Assembly (NCBI RefSeq): GCF_035582795.1
Contig: NC_134367.1
Span: 2,110,501 to 2,174,500 of the forward strand
Direction of reading: 5' to 3'
Length of the DNA: 64,000 nt
Origin: Mycteria americana
Taxonomy: Eukaryota > Chordata > Aves > Ciconiiformes > Ciconiidae
Shown here: positions 24,301 to 36,527 of the stretch, in pieces
How the letters are laid out: each line of letters starts with the position of its first letter
Position numbering within the stretch: the stretch's first letter is position 1
Notes under the pieces: generated by a model
The model's input: the letters and a program-made list of their open reading frames with translations, nothing else
Database searches by the model: none
Told to the model about the DNA's origin: nothing
Translations under genes and position numbers: made by a program

Positions 24301-27300
24301 ACCCTTTCAGTGAAGTAAAATTTCCTAATATCCAGTCTAAACCTCCCCTGGCACAACTTGAGGCCATTTCCTCTCGTCCTATCACTTGTTACCTGGGAGA
24401 AGAGACCGACCCCACCTCTCTACACCCTCCTTTCAGGCAGTTGTAGAGAGTGATGAGGTCTCCCCTCAGCCTCCTCTTCTCCAGGCTCAACAACCCCAGC
24501 TCCCTCAGCCGCTCCCCATCAGCCTTGTGCTCCAGACCCTTCCCCAGCTCCGTTGCCCTTCTCTGGACACGCTCCAGCCCCTCCATGTCTCTCTGGGAGT
24601 GAGGGGCCCAACACTGAACACAGCATTCGAGGTGCGGCCTCACCAGTGCCGAGTACAGGGGACGATCACTGCCCCAGTCCTGCTGGCCACGCTATTCCTG
24701 ACACAAGCCAGGATGCCATTGGCCTTCTTGGCCACCTGGGCACACTGCTGGCTCATATTCAGGCGGCTGTCAACCAACACCCCCAGGTCCTTTTCCACCA
24801 GGCAGCTTTCCAGCCACTCTTCCCCAAGCCTGTAGCGTTGCATGGGGTTGTTGTGACCCAAGTGCAGGACCCAGCACTTGGCCTTGTTGAACCTCACACA
24901 ATTGACCTCAGCCCATCAATCCAGCCTGTCCAGGTCCCTCTGCAGAGCCTGCCTACCCTCAAGAGATCAACACTCCCGCACAACTTGGTGTCGTCTGCAA
25001 ACTGACTGAGGGTGCACTCGATCCCCTCGTCCAGATCATTGATAAAGATATTGAACAGGACTGGCCCCGACACCGAGCCCTGGGGACACCGCTTGTGACC
25101 GGCCACCAACTGGAGTAAACTCCATTCCCCACCACTCTTTGGGCCCGGCCGTCCAGCCAGTTCTTTACCCAGCGAAGAGTACACCCGTCCAAGCCATGAG
25201 CAGCCAGTTTCTCCAGGAGAATGCTGTGGGAAACCGTGTCAAGGGCTTTACTGAAGTCTAGATAGACAACATCCACAGCCTTCCCCTCATCCACTAGGCG
25301 GGTCACCTTGTCGTAGAAGGAGATCAGGTTGGTCAAGCCAGGACCTTCCTTTCATAAACCCATGCTGACTGGGCCTGATCCCCTGGTTGTCCTGTACATG
25401 CCCCGTGATGGCACTCAAGATGGTCTGCTCCATAACCTTCCCCAGCACCGAGGTCAGGCTGACAGGTCTGTAGTTCCCTGGATCCTCCTTCCGGCCCTTC
25501 TTGTAGATGGGTGTCCTAACATTCGCTAACCTCCAGTCAACCGGGACCTCTCTGGTGAGCCAGGACTGCTGGTAAAGGATGGAAAGTGGCTTGGTGAGCA
25601 CTTCCGCCAGCTCCCTCAGTACCCTTGGGTAGATCCCATCAGGCCCCATAGACTTGTGAGTGTCTGAGTGGTGCAGCAGGTCACTGACCATTGCCCCTTG
25701 GATTATGGGGGCTTCATTCTGCTCCCCATCCCTGTCTTCCAGCTCATGGGTTGGGTACCCCGAGAAAACTGGTCTTGCTATTAAAGACTGAGGCAAAGAA
25801 GGCATTAAGAACCTCAGCCTTTTCCTCATCTTTGGTCACTACATTTCCCCCTGCATCCAATAAAGGATGGAGATTCTCCTTAGCCCTCCTTCTGTTGCTA
25901 ATGTACTTCTAGAAACATTTTTTATTATCTTTTATGGCAGTAGCCAGATTAAGTTCTAGTTGGGCTGTGGCCCTTCTAATTTTCTCCCTGCACAACCTCA
26001 CGACATCCTTGTAGTCCTCCTGAGTGCCTGCCCCTTCTTCCAAAGGTCATCAACTCTCCTCTTTTTCCTGAGTTCCAGCCAAAGCTCTCTCTTCAGCCAG
26101 GCCGGTCTTCTTCCCCGCCGGCTCGTCTTTCGGCATATGGGGACGACCTGCTCCTGTGCCTTTAAGATGTCCTTCTTGAAGAATGTCCAGCCTTCCTGGA
26201 CCCCTTTGCCCATTAGGGCTGCCTCCCAGGGGACTCTCTCGACCAGTCTCCTAAACAGTCTGCCCTCTGGAAGCCCAAGGGAGCAGTTCTGCTGACCCCC
26301 CTCGCCGCTTCTCCACGTATCAAAAACTCTATCATTTCGTGATCGCTCTGCCCAAGACGGCCTCCAACCATCACATGGCTCACAAGTCCATCTCTGTTGG
26401 TGAACAAGAGGTCCAGCGGGCCCCTTCCCTCGTTGGCTCCCTCACCAGCTGTGTCAGGAAGGTCTCTGCCACACGCTCCAGGAACCTCCTGGACTGTTTC
26501 CTCTCTGCTGTATTGTATTTCCAGCAGACATCCGTAGGTTGAAGTCCCCCACGAGAACAAGGGCTAGCGATCGTGAGGCTTCTCCCAGCTGCTTATAGAA
26601 TAGTTCATCTGTCTCCTCATCCTGGTTGGGGGGTCTGTAACAGACTCCCACCACAATATCTGCCTTGTTGGCCTTCCCCCTGATTCTCACCCATAGACAC
26701 TCCACCCTATCGTCACCATCATCGAGCTCTAAACTATCCAGACTCTCCCTGATGTATAGGGCTGCCCCACCACCTCTCCTGCCTCGCCTGTCCCTCCTGA
26801 AGAGCTTATCGCCATCCATCACCGCACTCCAGTTGTGCGAGTCATCCCACCACGTTTCCGTGATGGCCACCATATCATAGTTTTCCTGGCTTCCAGCTCC
26901 TCCTGTTTGTTGCCCACGCCGTGTGCATCGGTCCAGGTGCACTTCAGTTGGGCTACTGATCCCACCACCTTTTTGGGGGGAGAAGCCCTAATTCCTACAT
27001 GGCCATTCTCAGGAGCTTCTGTGGTTTCTAACACACCCGTAACCCTTTCATCTTTGCTGCCACATGGATCTCCATCCCCTACCTCCACTGAGGTAGCCCA
27101 CCGTCCCTCAAACGTCGGCGTGCCGCCCTCAGGCTTATCTCTAGCGAGCCTGGTTTTGTCCCTTTCCCCCTTCAAATCTAGTTTAAAGCTCTTTCAATGA
27201 GCCTCGCTAACTCCTGCGCAAAGATCCCTTTCCCCCTTTGAGACAGATGTACCCCCTCTGTCCTGCCCTGGCAGCCGCGATGGCAGTGCAGGCATGCCCG

Positions 27301-28717
27301 TAACTTCAGGAGGATCTCCTACTTCTACCCCTGAAGGATGGATCAGCCACATCGCTGATGGGACTTCCTTGGCTGTTGCTTTGGAAATGGTGGAGGGTTG
27401 TATCAAATCCCACCATGATGCTTCTTCCAGCTGAAACTGAGCCTCGAAACACCCTGGGTTCCTCTGCTCCTCGTTCAAACCACTCTCGCTTTGAGATACA
27501 ACCTTGCACGGGACCCATGAGCCACCAGCCATCCCATCTCCTCTCCATCTTGCTGGCCGAGGAAGACAGAGCAAAATGCAGCTCCAGAAGCAGGACCGGG
27601 CAGGAAGGGGAGGCCCTGCAGAGACGCTGGTGCCTTCAGACTGCAAAACAACATTTTGGGGCAAAACCAGGGTGATCGCGCCCCAGAACTTGGTGACAGT
27701 CACGTGCAATTGCGGAAGGCTTTGCCGGCAAGGGGGTGGCACTGGGGTGGCTCCAGCATCTCCACGCCGCTCTGGAAGTCGCTGGTCTCCCTTGGTTTTG
27801 GGGGGACATTTCCCAGCCCTGGGGGCTTCCCGAGCTGCCAGCTCCTTTCAGGTGGACGTCTCAACCCGCCGTGATTTATCGTCGCTAATAAATAGGCGAG
27901 CGGGTGGGGGGAGGCGATGGAAAGGAAAGAAATGCTGCCAGCCAGGGCACGGCCACGGCTCAGCGGAGGAGAAAAGAAAGGATTAGGGGCTGGAAAAAAC
28001 CCAAAAATGCTCTTTCGTGGCTCTTCCCACCCAGTGTTGGAGGCAAACCAAGAGAGCGAGAGGGGCTGCGGGGTGCCCGATGCCCAGTCCCCTGAAACAC
28101 CACGGTTCGCCAGCCATCTGCAAAGCTGGTCCCATCCTGATGGGGCTCAGAGGGGGATTGTGGTGGCTCCTTGGAGGATGGGGTGGGGGTCTGAGGGGGT
28201 CTGGGTTTGGCGTAGGTGGGGACAGCGATGCCGCAAGCCACGGGGGTAGGAAAGCTGGGGATGTTCTGGGTCTTGGGATCCTCTTGGGACCCTCCTTGGG
28301 CCATCACAGCCTTGTTCCCTTCATTCCCGGCAGCCGATTTGGGGTCTGCAGCCTCCCTCAGGACCGTCTTGTCCGACGGTGTCCCTGGGGAGCGCCCAAG
28401 CAGGAGGGACAGTGACGGCCGGTGGCATCTTCCCCTTCAGGCTCCACGCCAACCAGCAGCCAAAGCCCCCCCCAACCCCAAACCCCGACCCGGGCGCAGG
28501 GAGGAGGCTGCCCACCCAGTGTGGGGGGATGCAGCTGGCACAGCACCCATGGGTGCTACCCATGGTGGGGAGCAAGCCAGCAGGCAGAGGGACTTACAAG
28601 GACATCGAAGCTGTCCCGGTAGAGGTGGCGGTCGCAGCGCAGGCAGTCCCCCCGGCAGTCGCCCCGTGCCCGGGCGAAGAGGCAGAGCAGCAGCAGGTCC
28701 CAGAGCACAGCCCTCAT
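21357..28717 (-). CDS. PNOC: PNOC, prepronociceptin (two coding exons, 199 aa)
   Basis: Coding exons on the - strand: 28717-28598 (40 codons from the ATG) and 21836-21357 (159 codons plus TAA). The intron is phase 0, with donor 'ctt|gtaagt' and acceptor 'gtgcag|gtctgc'. Residues 1-19 form a signal peptide ([19 protein letters not shown]). Six cysteines (21, 25, 28, 42, 46, 59) match the N-terminal disulfide domain of opioid precursors. Nociceptin is at 151-167 ([17 protein letters not shown]), flanked by Lys-Arg at 149-150 and 168-169. It is followed by an FSEFLKQYL peptide at 170-178 that matches mammalian nociceptin II. The product should be secreted through dense-core vesicles, cut at dibasic sites by prohormone convertases, and signal through the receptor OPRL1. 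It is longer than human PNOC (176 aa), and the mammalian nocistatin end (EQKQLQ) is not conserved. Residue 151 is Tyr where mammals have Phe. No disruption is visible. Confidence 0.95.
22256..22960 (-). mobile_element. Old CR1 LINE fragment (3' RT part)
   Basis: Read on the - strand, the translation carries CR1 reverse-transcriptase pieces: '[17 protein letters not shown]' at about 22770-22820 and '[21 protein letters not shown]' type sequence at about 22360-22420. It ends at 'aaatcaccgagtcacaggacag', a decayed CR1 3' end. Frames are broken in several places and divergence from the neighbouring CR1 is high, so this is an older, 5'-truncated copy. It lies in the PNOC intron in the same orientation as the gene. 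Confidence 0.75.
22961..24099. other. PNOC intron sequence between two CR1 copies
   Basis: No exon or recognised repeat. It may hold further, unrecognisably decayed 5' parts of the old CR1, because a long - strand frame continues upstream to about 23365 without a clear family match. Confidence 0.35.
24100..27300 (-). mobile_element. Long CR1 LINE, about 3.2 kb, in the PNOC intron
   Basis: The 3' end is at 24100-24137: about four copies of the octamer 'atagaatc' and 'tcatttaggttggaaaagac', the usual avian CR1 terminus. Going to higher coordinates on the - strand are an RT block (about 25829-24900; [18 protein letters not shown], then FADDTKLCG), an EN block (about 26942-26450; [14 protein letters not shown], then VGDFNL), and the linker before EN ([15 protein letters not shown], near 27240-27270). 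The pieces lie in different frames, so the copy is dead, with several frameshifts. A complete CR1 is about 4.5 kb, so this lacks much of the ORF1 end; the 5' edge is approximate. It has the same orientation as PNOC. Confidence 0.93.
27301..28597. other. PNOC intron, promoter-proximal part
   Basis: No recognised exon. The first few hundred bases may still be CR1 5' sequence. From about 27880 it is GC-rich, leading into the signal-peptide exon at 28598. Confidence 0.35.
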
Positions 28718-31700
28718 GGCGGCACCGGCAGCGGCTACGGCACGGGAGAGAGAAAACCGTCAAGCCAGGACGGCGACGGCACCGGCACTGCCGAGCCCTG
28801 CACCTGCACCGAAATGTGCCCGTTCTCAGCCCATCCTCCCTCACCCCCCCCGACACGCGTGTTCCCAGTCTCCCTGCCAAAATTATCCCTTCGGGAAAGG
28901 AGCCCGGCTGCCTCAAAACAGATCCGGCGTGTCCCGGCTTAATTTTTTCCAGGCTATCTCATGGCACGAGTCCCGGCCAGGGCTTATTTTAGCAGGTGGA
29001 CGTGGTGGGGCAGCACGTCCCCGGCTGTTCTCTGAGCAGGAGGACCCTCCTTACCCGAGCATCACCGGAGCCAGGAGAGGATGTCCTGCTCCGGTTTCCC
29101 CTCCTGGCCATTTTTGGGGTACTGCCACCCCTGTCCCTATCTTGGGAGGGTTCAGCCATCACTGCTGACAGGAATTGCCAGGATCTGAGCCCACCCAGTG
29201 TGGAGCAGCAAAGCCAATTCCCAAAGAACCCCCCGTGTCCCGTCCGGCTTTGCTGACATCGGTCACAGGCGGTGATTAAGTGACATGACCAAGGCTGTGT
29301 GCGTCCCTCCCAGTTCCTGGAGATTTAGCCTGATGCATCCCCACGGCCATCAGCAAGCAGGAGGCTTGGTCCTCCTGACCCCCCCTTTGCCCTCATCCCG
29401 CCAGGAAAAGGGATCCAACATCCCCGTAGTCCTTGGGAGCGGGTCTGGGTGCTGCATGGCATCAGGTTTATAAGCCAGTGAGGGGACGAGATGGAGGTGA
29501 TGGAGAGGAGCAGGACAGGGATGTGAAGGTTGGTGCTACCCTTGGTGGCACCGAGGTCCCTCCATGTGGAGCAGCATCCAGAAACCCCCGTACCAGGATG
29601 CTCGGAGGCGAGGAAGACCTCAGTGACGGTGGCTTTGCAACCCATGTATTGCTCCAGCAGCATTTCAGGCCACTTTTGGGGGTGTCGAGCACCTGGGCGG
29701 GGGGCCCCCACTTATTTCCCACCCCACCATTGTGGGGGGACACCCCCACTCCTTGCAACGGAGGCAGAGCATCCGCCGGGGTCCCCAACCGGCGTCACGG
29801 TCACCTTTCGTCCCTGCCAGCCAGGCGGTGACACAGAGCCTGGCGGCTCCCAGTTGTCATTTGCCGGAGGGTACAAGGGGAAGCTGATAAGGAGCAGGAA
29901 TTAAGGCTTAATCTTCATCAAGTCTCATTAAAACTGGCTGGCGGCGTGAGTCAGAGGCTTGGCAGAAAGCTCCCGGGAGAGGGCAAACCCCCCCGAAAAA
30001 TCACTCAGCCCCAAAATGGGGTTTGGCGGAGCCGGGGAGGGGGCTGCAACCCACCCCCCAACCCTGTCCCCATGTCCCCCAGAGACATCAAGTCCAATGT
30101 CCTGGAAAAGCAGGTCACATCTGGCTGCGGAGGAGGCTCCGAGATTACGGCTCGGCTTTTCTTCCCGGTTAATTGAAAGATGCTATCGGGCGGGCAGGAT
30201 GGGGGACCCTGCCAGCATCACCGGCCGGGCAGGGCTGGGGAAGCGGGAAACAACCCCCCCTTTGCACATCAGGGCCCCCCCAAATGAAATCAGCTCGTTA
30301 AAAGGGAAGGAGCGAGTGCGGCGGGTTTTTTTCTTGCTTCTGCCCTTGGTGTTTGGCGTTTGGGGGGGTGGCAGGGTTGTGGCGGCACGAAGCCCCTCGC
30401 TGAGTTTCGCAGCCACAGACCCATGCGAAAAAGAGGGATGCCTCTTCCCCATTTTTTCCCATTTTTCCCTTTCTTCCCTTTTTTCACAATTTTTTCTCAT
30501 TTTTTCCCCTTTTTTCCATTTCCCCCATTTTCTCCCCTTTTTTTCCCATTCTTTTCATATTTTTCCCTATTTTTTCCTCTGGGAAAATTGAACCTGGGCC
30601 CTTTTTCCCAAGGGATGCACCAGCCGGCCCTGCTGCCCTCACACCCAAGGATGCCATCGACCCTGGCAAAGGATGTGACAGCCCCAGCGTCACACCACAG
30701 CCACCCCCGCGGCTCCTCGGACACCGGGGCTGCTCCTGGGCACAAACCTTCCTCTTCCTCTCCGAAAACTACGCCTATCCATCCCAGAGGGTGGCAGGAT
30801 ACGGCCCCCCCCATCCCGCAGAACATTTTTGGGACCCGCCGGTGCTACGGACTGCCCCAAGGGCGCATCCTCAGGAGTTTTCAATCCAGTTGAATTACCC
30901 TCATTAATATTTGGGGGGGGAAAAAAAGAGGTTTTTCTAGAAATCCAGCCTGCGGTTCAGATAACGGCGGGGTTTGGTTATCCGTCAGGACAAGCGGCTT
31001 TTATTTATTACTCCGGGTGGGCTGATGTGGGAGATGCAGCCATATAAAAGGGGCAGCGGGGAGGATGGAGCGGAGCTCGTGGGATGTGAATAACCCGAGG
31101 AGAAGAGGTGGAAGGGGAAGCAGGTGCTTGCTGAGATGGGTTTGATTCGCTTGATTTGATGCGATTTGGGTTGGGAGCTCGTGGGCAGCGCTGGGGACAT
31201 GCTCCCTGCCTCTCCCCAGGGATGCTCCAGCCCCTCTTCCCCTGGGAGATGCTAACGGCAGGGATTATCCCGGCAGCGGGATCGCCGTCCTTCCCCAAAC
31301 ACCTTCGCAGGGCTTTAAACGCAGTCATGCTCTCGCTTTCCCGGGTCAGGATCAGTCCCGCCACGTGGGGAGCACATTTAGGAGCTCCTCGCTTCCCACA
31401 CCCAGAGCTCAACCAGCCCCAAATAATTTTTTCCTTGCTAATTCCTCCACTGCCCAAAGCCAAGGCCTGATCCAGGGGGCAAGAGAGATGCGACCGGCCA
31501 GGATCCGGCCCCGCTGGGAGCCAGCATTGAAGGAGTCAAAGCTTTTTCCAGTCGAAAAAGCACAATATTGTCCAACAGTGTCCCCCACTGGCACCGGCTA
31601 AAACACTTCCCCTGCTCCCCCAAACCCTGGCGATGCCGCACGGCTTTGTGCCGGCGGCTTTCGGGGGGATTTTAGGGAGAATTGGAGGGATTTGGGGAGG

Positions 31701-32470
31701 GGGGGGTTTGGCTACAGATGCCCGGTGCTTGCCAGAAAAATAAGCGTTTCCTTTTGTCGATCCCCCTCAATCAGGTAATTGGCCATAATTGGCCGAAATT
31801 AGACGCTGCGGCGCGACTATAAACACAGATGTGGGCTCGAGAGGCTGAGAAAGGCTCTTTAGAGGTAAAAAAGCTCAGGAAGAACATTTCTCCCCACGTC
31901 CCCACGTCTCAGCCATTCATTCCTGCTTTTTGGGGGGGACTAAAAAAAATCAAAGCAACAAACCTCCCTTCCCTCCCCCCATTTTCCTCCTTTTTTGTGC
32001 TTTTTTGGAGGAAAAAAGGGATCGCTCGCAAGCCGGGCATCTCCTGAAGCATCCTGCGGTGACCCCGGCGAAGTCCTGGCTAGAAGAAAAAGGGGCAGAA
32101 ATACTGAATGGGGAAAGTTGTGGTGTGGCGGCTCCCAAAAAATTCCCCTAAAAAATCCTACCCGTCCTGGAGGAGCCCACCATCGCCCCGTGGGCTTCCC
32201 CCCGGCTTGGGGCAGGCGGCCCGTGCCGACTCCTGTTGCATCCCTCCGGCTCCACTCTGGTTGATTTTGGGGCTGGATGGTGAAGCCGAAACTTTTCCTC
32301 TCTTGGGATAGAGGGGATGGATTTCTCCCTCCGGGAAGATATTTCATTTAACCCTTAGCAGGGAGGGGAATATCCCTCGGTGAATCGAAGCCGGACGGAC
32401 CATCCTCGGACTAAAAAAAAAAAAACCAGCCAAGCCCCCCCAGGATGGAAAATTAAAGCGGATTTCCTAC
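28718..32470 (-). other. PNOC: PNOC leader and intron 1 (proposed)
   Basis: Between the PNOC start codon (28717) and the proposed exon 1 donor (32470) I see no recognised coding sequence. The acceptor of the start-codon exon is not certain. A small AT-rich island at 29880-29960 contains 'ctgataagg' (GATA type), TAAT cores and a perfect AP-1 site TGAGTCA (29948-29954), which could be regulatory. Confidence 0.4.
30436..30592. repeat. Polypyrimidine tract (TTTTTCCC)n
   Basis: About 155 bases of the + strand are almost only T and C, in irregular units of 'tttttccc' and 'ttttcccatttt' with scattered A. It is a long homopurine/homopyrimidine block, the composition that can form triplex (H-DNA). 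Confidence 0.85.
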
Positions 32471-32512
32471 CTGCGGGTGTGCTGTTGGCTGCCGGCTCCT
32501 CTGATCTGTGAC
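32471..32512 (-). other. PNOC: Candidate non-coding exon 1 of PNOC
   Basis: On the - strand a TATA box is followed about 25-30 bases later by a short GC-rich leader that ends at a donor ('cccgcag|gtagga', boundary 32471/32470). Mammalian PNOC has a non-coding first exon several kb upstream of the signal-peptide exon, which fits. The start is inferred from the TATA spacing. Confidence 0.5.
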
Positions 32513-32537
32513 TCCTCCGGCGCCTGTGCCACGGTGG

Positions 32538-32545
32538 TATATATA
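32538..32545 (-). promoter_or_regulatory. PNOC: TATA box of the proposed PNOC promoter
   Basis: TATATATA in the context 'gtctatatatacc' on the - strand. An E-box CACGTG lies at 32585-32590, about 40 bases upstream of it, and 'ggagtcaca' (AP-1-like) lies just downstream near the start. A focused TATA promoter suits a neuropeptide gene with restricted expression. Confidence 0.5.
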
Positions 32546-33856
32546 GACGGTGTACACACGCATCCCCACACCTCCCTCCCCGAACACGTGCGTCGCTGAG
32601 CCCACCCCCGGGGGCTGCCGGCGGAGGGATGCGCCAGCCGGCAGCTGGGGACTGGGGATGTGCATCCTTCCCCCCGCCTGCATCCCTCATCCCTTCCTCC
32701 TCCTCCTCCTCCCCAAATCTGGGGGGCAGCCCCGAAAGAGGCGAGGGATGCCGGCCTCGTGGTTATCCAAAGGCGCGGTGTCTCCGAGCATCCCGGGGAT
32801 GGCGGGGTTGCGATGGAGCCCCGGGGGGGTGCGCGATTGGAGCCCGCGGCCCCAGCGTGCCCCGGTCCAGACCTGGGGGGGTTACAAGGACCCGAAGGCA
32901 CCAGCAGCCGGGTGAGCCCCGAAATCACCCCCACACCCCCAGGGCAGCCCCCAGCCCTTCCCGGGGGGCTCTTCCCCCCCTTCAGACCCCAGCAGGAGGT
33001 GAAGGGGGGGTCCCCGACCCCGTTACCAACCCTTTCCAGCACGGCTGCGGCAACACCACGCAGCTACCGAGCGCGTCGCGCATCGATGGCAAGCATGCGG
33101 GTGGGAATAATTGATTTTGGGCTCAGCGGATGATGGGGGGGGGGGGGGGAGCAGAAAATTCCAACTTTACATTTCACAGATGATGGAAACGCCCGGCGAG
33201 GCAGACACAGCCGCGTGCCGGCACCTCGCGAAGCAGGGAGCCGGATTTGACTGCTCCGGCATCGGGGATAGATGCTGCCTTTGGTTTGGAAAGGCCAAAT
33301 CAGTCCCGACCTTCAATGGTTTCTCCTGCAAACCAGCATCGCCCCATTTTTTTCCCCATTTAGGTGACCTGCAGCCGTAACGCTCATCCCCACCGGTGCC
33401 AGCGTGGAGCCAGGACCCCCCCAGGCATCCCTCCCTGCCCCACCTCAGCAATTAAATAATAAAATCTGCCACGGCGCTGCGATCCTATCTTGGTAATTTC
33501 TTGTAACGACTCCCTAGGAAGGGCTGGAGATCGGAGCGAAACGCCTCGGCACGCTTTTGGGTTGGGCTGTGGCTGTTAAACGGTTGCATTTAATGCCCCC
33601 GGGTGAGACCTCGGATGCGCCGGCGCTTGGGCGGGCGTAAAAAAATCTAGAAATCGATGAAAATGCCAAAAAGTGGTGAAACGGCATCGTAGGAGTGGTT
33701 GGAGGGGGCCCGCCTGGTGCTGGGGGCAAGATGCGAGCCTGGATTTTGGGTGTTTTAGGGGAAAATAGGGCTGGTGGGCAAAGCCGTGCAGGACCCACGG
33801 GCAGCCTGGGGTGAAGCGGTTCCCGACCAAGCTCCCAGGCAAGTGCTGGAGATAGG

Positions 33857-33937
33857 GAAGCTATTTTTTTTTAAATATATATATTTTATATTTATTTTTA
33901 ATTTTTTAAAATATATTTTTAATATATATATAGCTTC
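33857..33937. repeat. AT-rich inverted repeat
   Basis: The perfect arms 'gaagctat' (33857-33864) and 'atagcttc' (33930-33937) enclose 65 bases made only of A and T, much of it self-complementary ('atatatata', 'tttaaa'). It could extrude as a hairpin or cruciform. Confidence 0.7.
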
Positions 33938-34250
33938 AGTCTTTCCTTAACCACTCGCTTTTTCATTAAGGACGTATTCCCTGGCTCTTATGCAAAGCCG
34001 AGCAGCAGCCGAGCCGGAGCGGGAAGGCTTCGTGCTTCTTTTGTCCTCTCCCGGGGTAATTTTACGAGCTCTCGGGGCTGCCGTTCACCCCACAGCCCCC
34101 CGAAATATTCATTTCTCAGCGTTTATTGAAGTGCCGGGGCCTTTTCCCCTCTAAGCTGCCCAAAGGGGATTGCCTCCGCGGCCCCTTGTTCGAGCCGGTG
34201 ATGATGATGCTGTTGAGCTGGCAGGAGCAGGAGGCAGCAAATGACATCGG

Positions 34251-34258
34251 GGTGACGT
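34251..34258. promoter_or_regulatory. CRE-like site
   Basis: 'ggtgacgtcg' contains TGACGTC, close to the cAMP response element TGACGTCA, inside an AT-rich island with 'cgctaattaacgg'. It is about 1.7 kb upstream of the proposed PNOC start. Function is inferred from the motif alone. Confidence 0.25.
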
Positions 34259-36249
34259 CGTTTACGGTCTCGCTAATTAACGGAGAGGTGGGGGGGGATG
34301 ATTGGCAGCCGAGGTGCCCAAAGCCAGCATGCTAGGCAGGAGAAGTACCCATTTTTGCAGCATTTCCAGGTTTTTCCAGGTCCGTGTGGGTACCAGCAGC
34401 TAAACCCCCATCAGGGGCACTGGGGAGGGAACGGGTTTGGGATCTGAGGACGATTCACCCCTGGTAAAATTAGGATAGAAAATCCAGATGCTTTTTTTTT
34501 TTTAAGGTTTTTTTGGGGCGTTTCTGTTTCAAAGTTGGGTCCAACCAAGCGCTGTCCTCCACGGCTCGGGGAGGGGGGGGAAAGAGCATCCCTGGCGAGG
34601 CGGAGCAGGAGGATTCGAAGTGACAGGCAATTAGCAGCGAAAAGCAACGATCCTTTTCAGAAAGAGGACATAAAGCAGATGGGATCTGGCGCAAGGGAAA
34701 CATGGAGAAGATTCGAAAGCTGCCTGGAGGACGCGGGAGCTGGAAAACTCGGGAGCTGGGAAGTTGTGTTGTTCCTCTGGTCTCGTGGATCCCTTAAAAG
34801 TCCCAGCCGGAGGGGCCGAGGACATACCCAAGCCTGTGTGATGCATCCCATGTCCGCTTTTGGTTGCTGCCTGATTATTTTCCTAATTAACTCCAGGCAT
34901 GTATAGGGCAGCTGTCCCCTCCATCAAGAAGAACACCCCCCCGAGCATCATCACCTCCTCTCCCAGCCCTGCTCGGGTACCACCAGCCAGGAGGTGATTT
35001 TCCAGGAGCTTTTCAAGACTCAGGCGCTCGATGCCGGGGCCGCATCCTGCTCACGGGCGAGATGCTGTAATAGGATGAAGCAGCAGTTTAAAGGGCTTCG
35101 TTGCCTCCAATTTGGGGTTGATAAAGGCCAACGGTGGGGTACAGACCGGCGCTGCTGATTTACTCCCATCAGCAATGACGGGGGGCTTTGAGCTCTGCCC
35201 CGGCGGGGTGAGGATGAGCGTGATGAAGGCTCAAGCCCTTTCTGCAAGCAGCTCGGGGCCGGGCAGGGGAGTGGTGCTGGCCCACTATGTCCCATCACCA
35301 AGCCGGGGCTTGCATGGCCACCCAACAGCGCAGCCGGCCGGGTCCTGCTGGGTGGCGGGCGAGGACTTGCCGGGCACAACGGGGACCTGTTTGCATCCTT
35401 CACGGTGGATAAACCTTAACCGAGGCGCCTGGCTCCGGGCCACACGTGGGGACCGCTGGAAGCCCTGCCGAGGATGCCGAGGGTTGCCTGGAGACCTGCC
35501 TGCACCAAGCAGGAGGCAGATGGTCTGAGCAGAGCTACGGGCAGTCGGCGAACCCCGAATTTAAATGCAAGGTGGGGGAAGCAGCTCTTTGCCAAGCCAT
35601 GGGGACGAGGCGTGGGGTGGGTACCCTCCGGTTCCATCCCCGTCGAGGCGATGGGTGCTGCGGGTAATATTGCAACCGGGCTGGAGCTGATTCTGTTCAC
35701 TGGGTGGGAAAATAAACCGCTTTTCGCTCAGGTTGGTTTTCCACCACTTTAGCGAGTTGGGGGATCTCGGGAAGGGGTCTGATGGGCAGCAGGAGGACGT
35801 GATGGGGCAGAAACCATCCTCCCATGTGGATGCAGCTCTTCATGGGCGAAGCAGCACAGAATCCTCTGCCTGGTCTCCACCGTAACGTGGGCAATAATGG
35901 CTTCACTGCTGGGTCTCCAGCATGCCCTGATGAAAGGAGTCTGAGGTCAAGAATGGACAAGTTGAGGGATTTGGGAGAAATGTTAAGAAAAAAAAACATG
36001 AAAGGGAAGGGAGAGCAGTCCCTTCCTGCACTTTGCATCAAGCAAGAAAGAAGGAATGACGATATTCCTACAAGGGAAGAGGGACTAGAGCAATTCAGCT
36101 TGAGGCAACATCTGAGAATATCATAATTTCTGCTTGGTGCCCTCCATCCCTGCTGCCGGGAAGGGCCAATTTGGACAGAGAAACTCCATGTTGCGTTGGG
36201 AAAGGGAGATTTTACCCCCAAGGCCCAAGGGATGTGGCTGCTCCTTTCT

Positions 36250-36400
36250 GCACAACCTCAAGGTTTAATCCCTGGAGATGCTGGAACCACATCTGGACGG
36301 GCGCTGAGCAGCATGACCTGCTTTGAGATTGGCTCTGCTTTGAGCAGGGTTGGGACCAGAGCCCTCTGGAGGTCCCATCCCACCTTCCTGGGACTTTCTG
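36250..36400 (+). mobile_element. Possible CR1 3' end fragment
   Basis: The layout 'ggtttaatccctggagatgctggaaccacatctggacgggcg ... gcagggttgggaccagagccctctggaggtcccatccca' parallels the last 120 bases of CR1 (ending in a 'gaggtcccttccaaccc'-like block) on the + strand. It is strongly diverged and lacks an intact octamer tail. Confidence 0.4.
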
Positions 36401-36527
36401 ACCCAAAGGAGATGAAAGGTAGCAGGGACCCAAACTGGGCCAGGAGGACCTTTATTAAAATAATAAGGGGGGGTATTTCACCCCCCCCGCCTGGACAGAC
36501 CCCAGGAGTCACAGGACATGGCCATCT

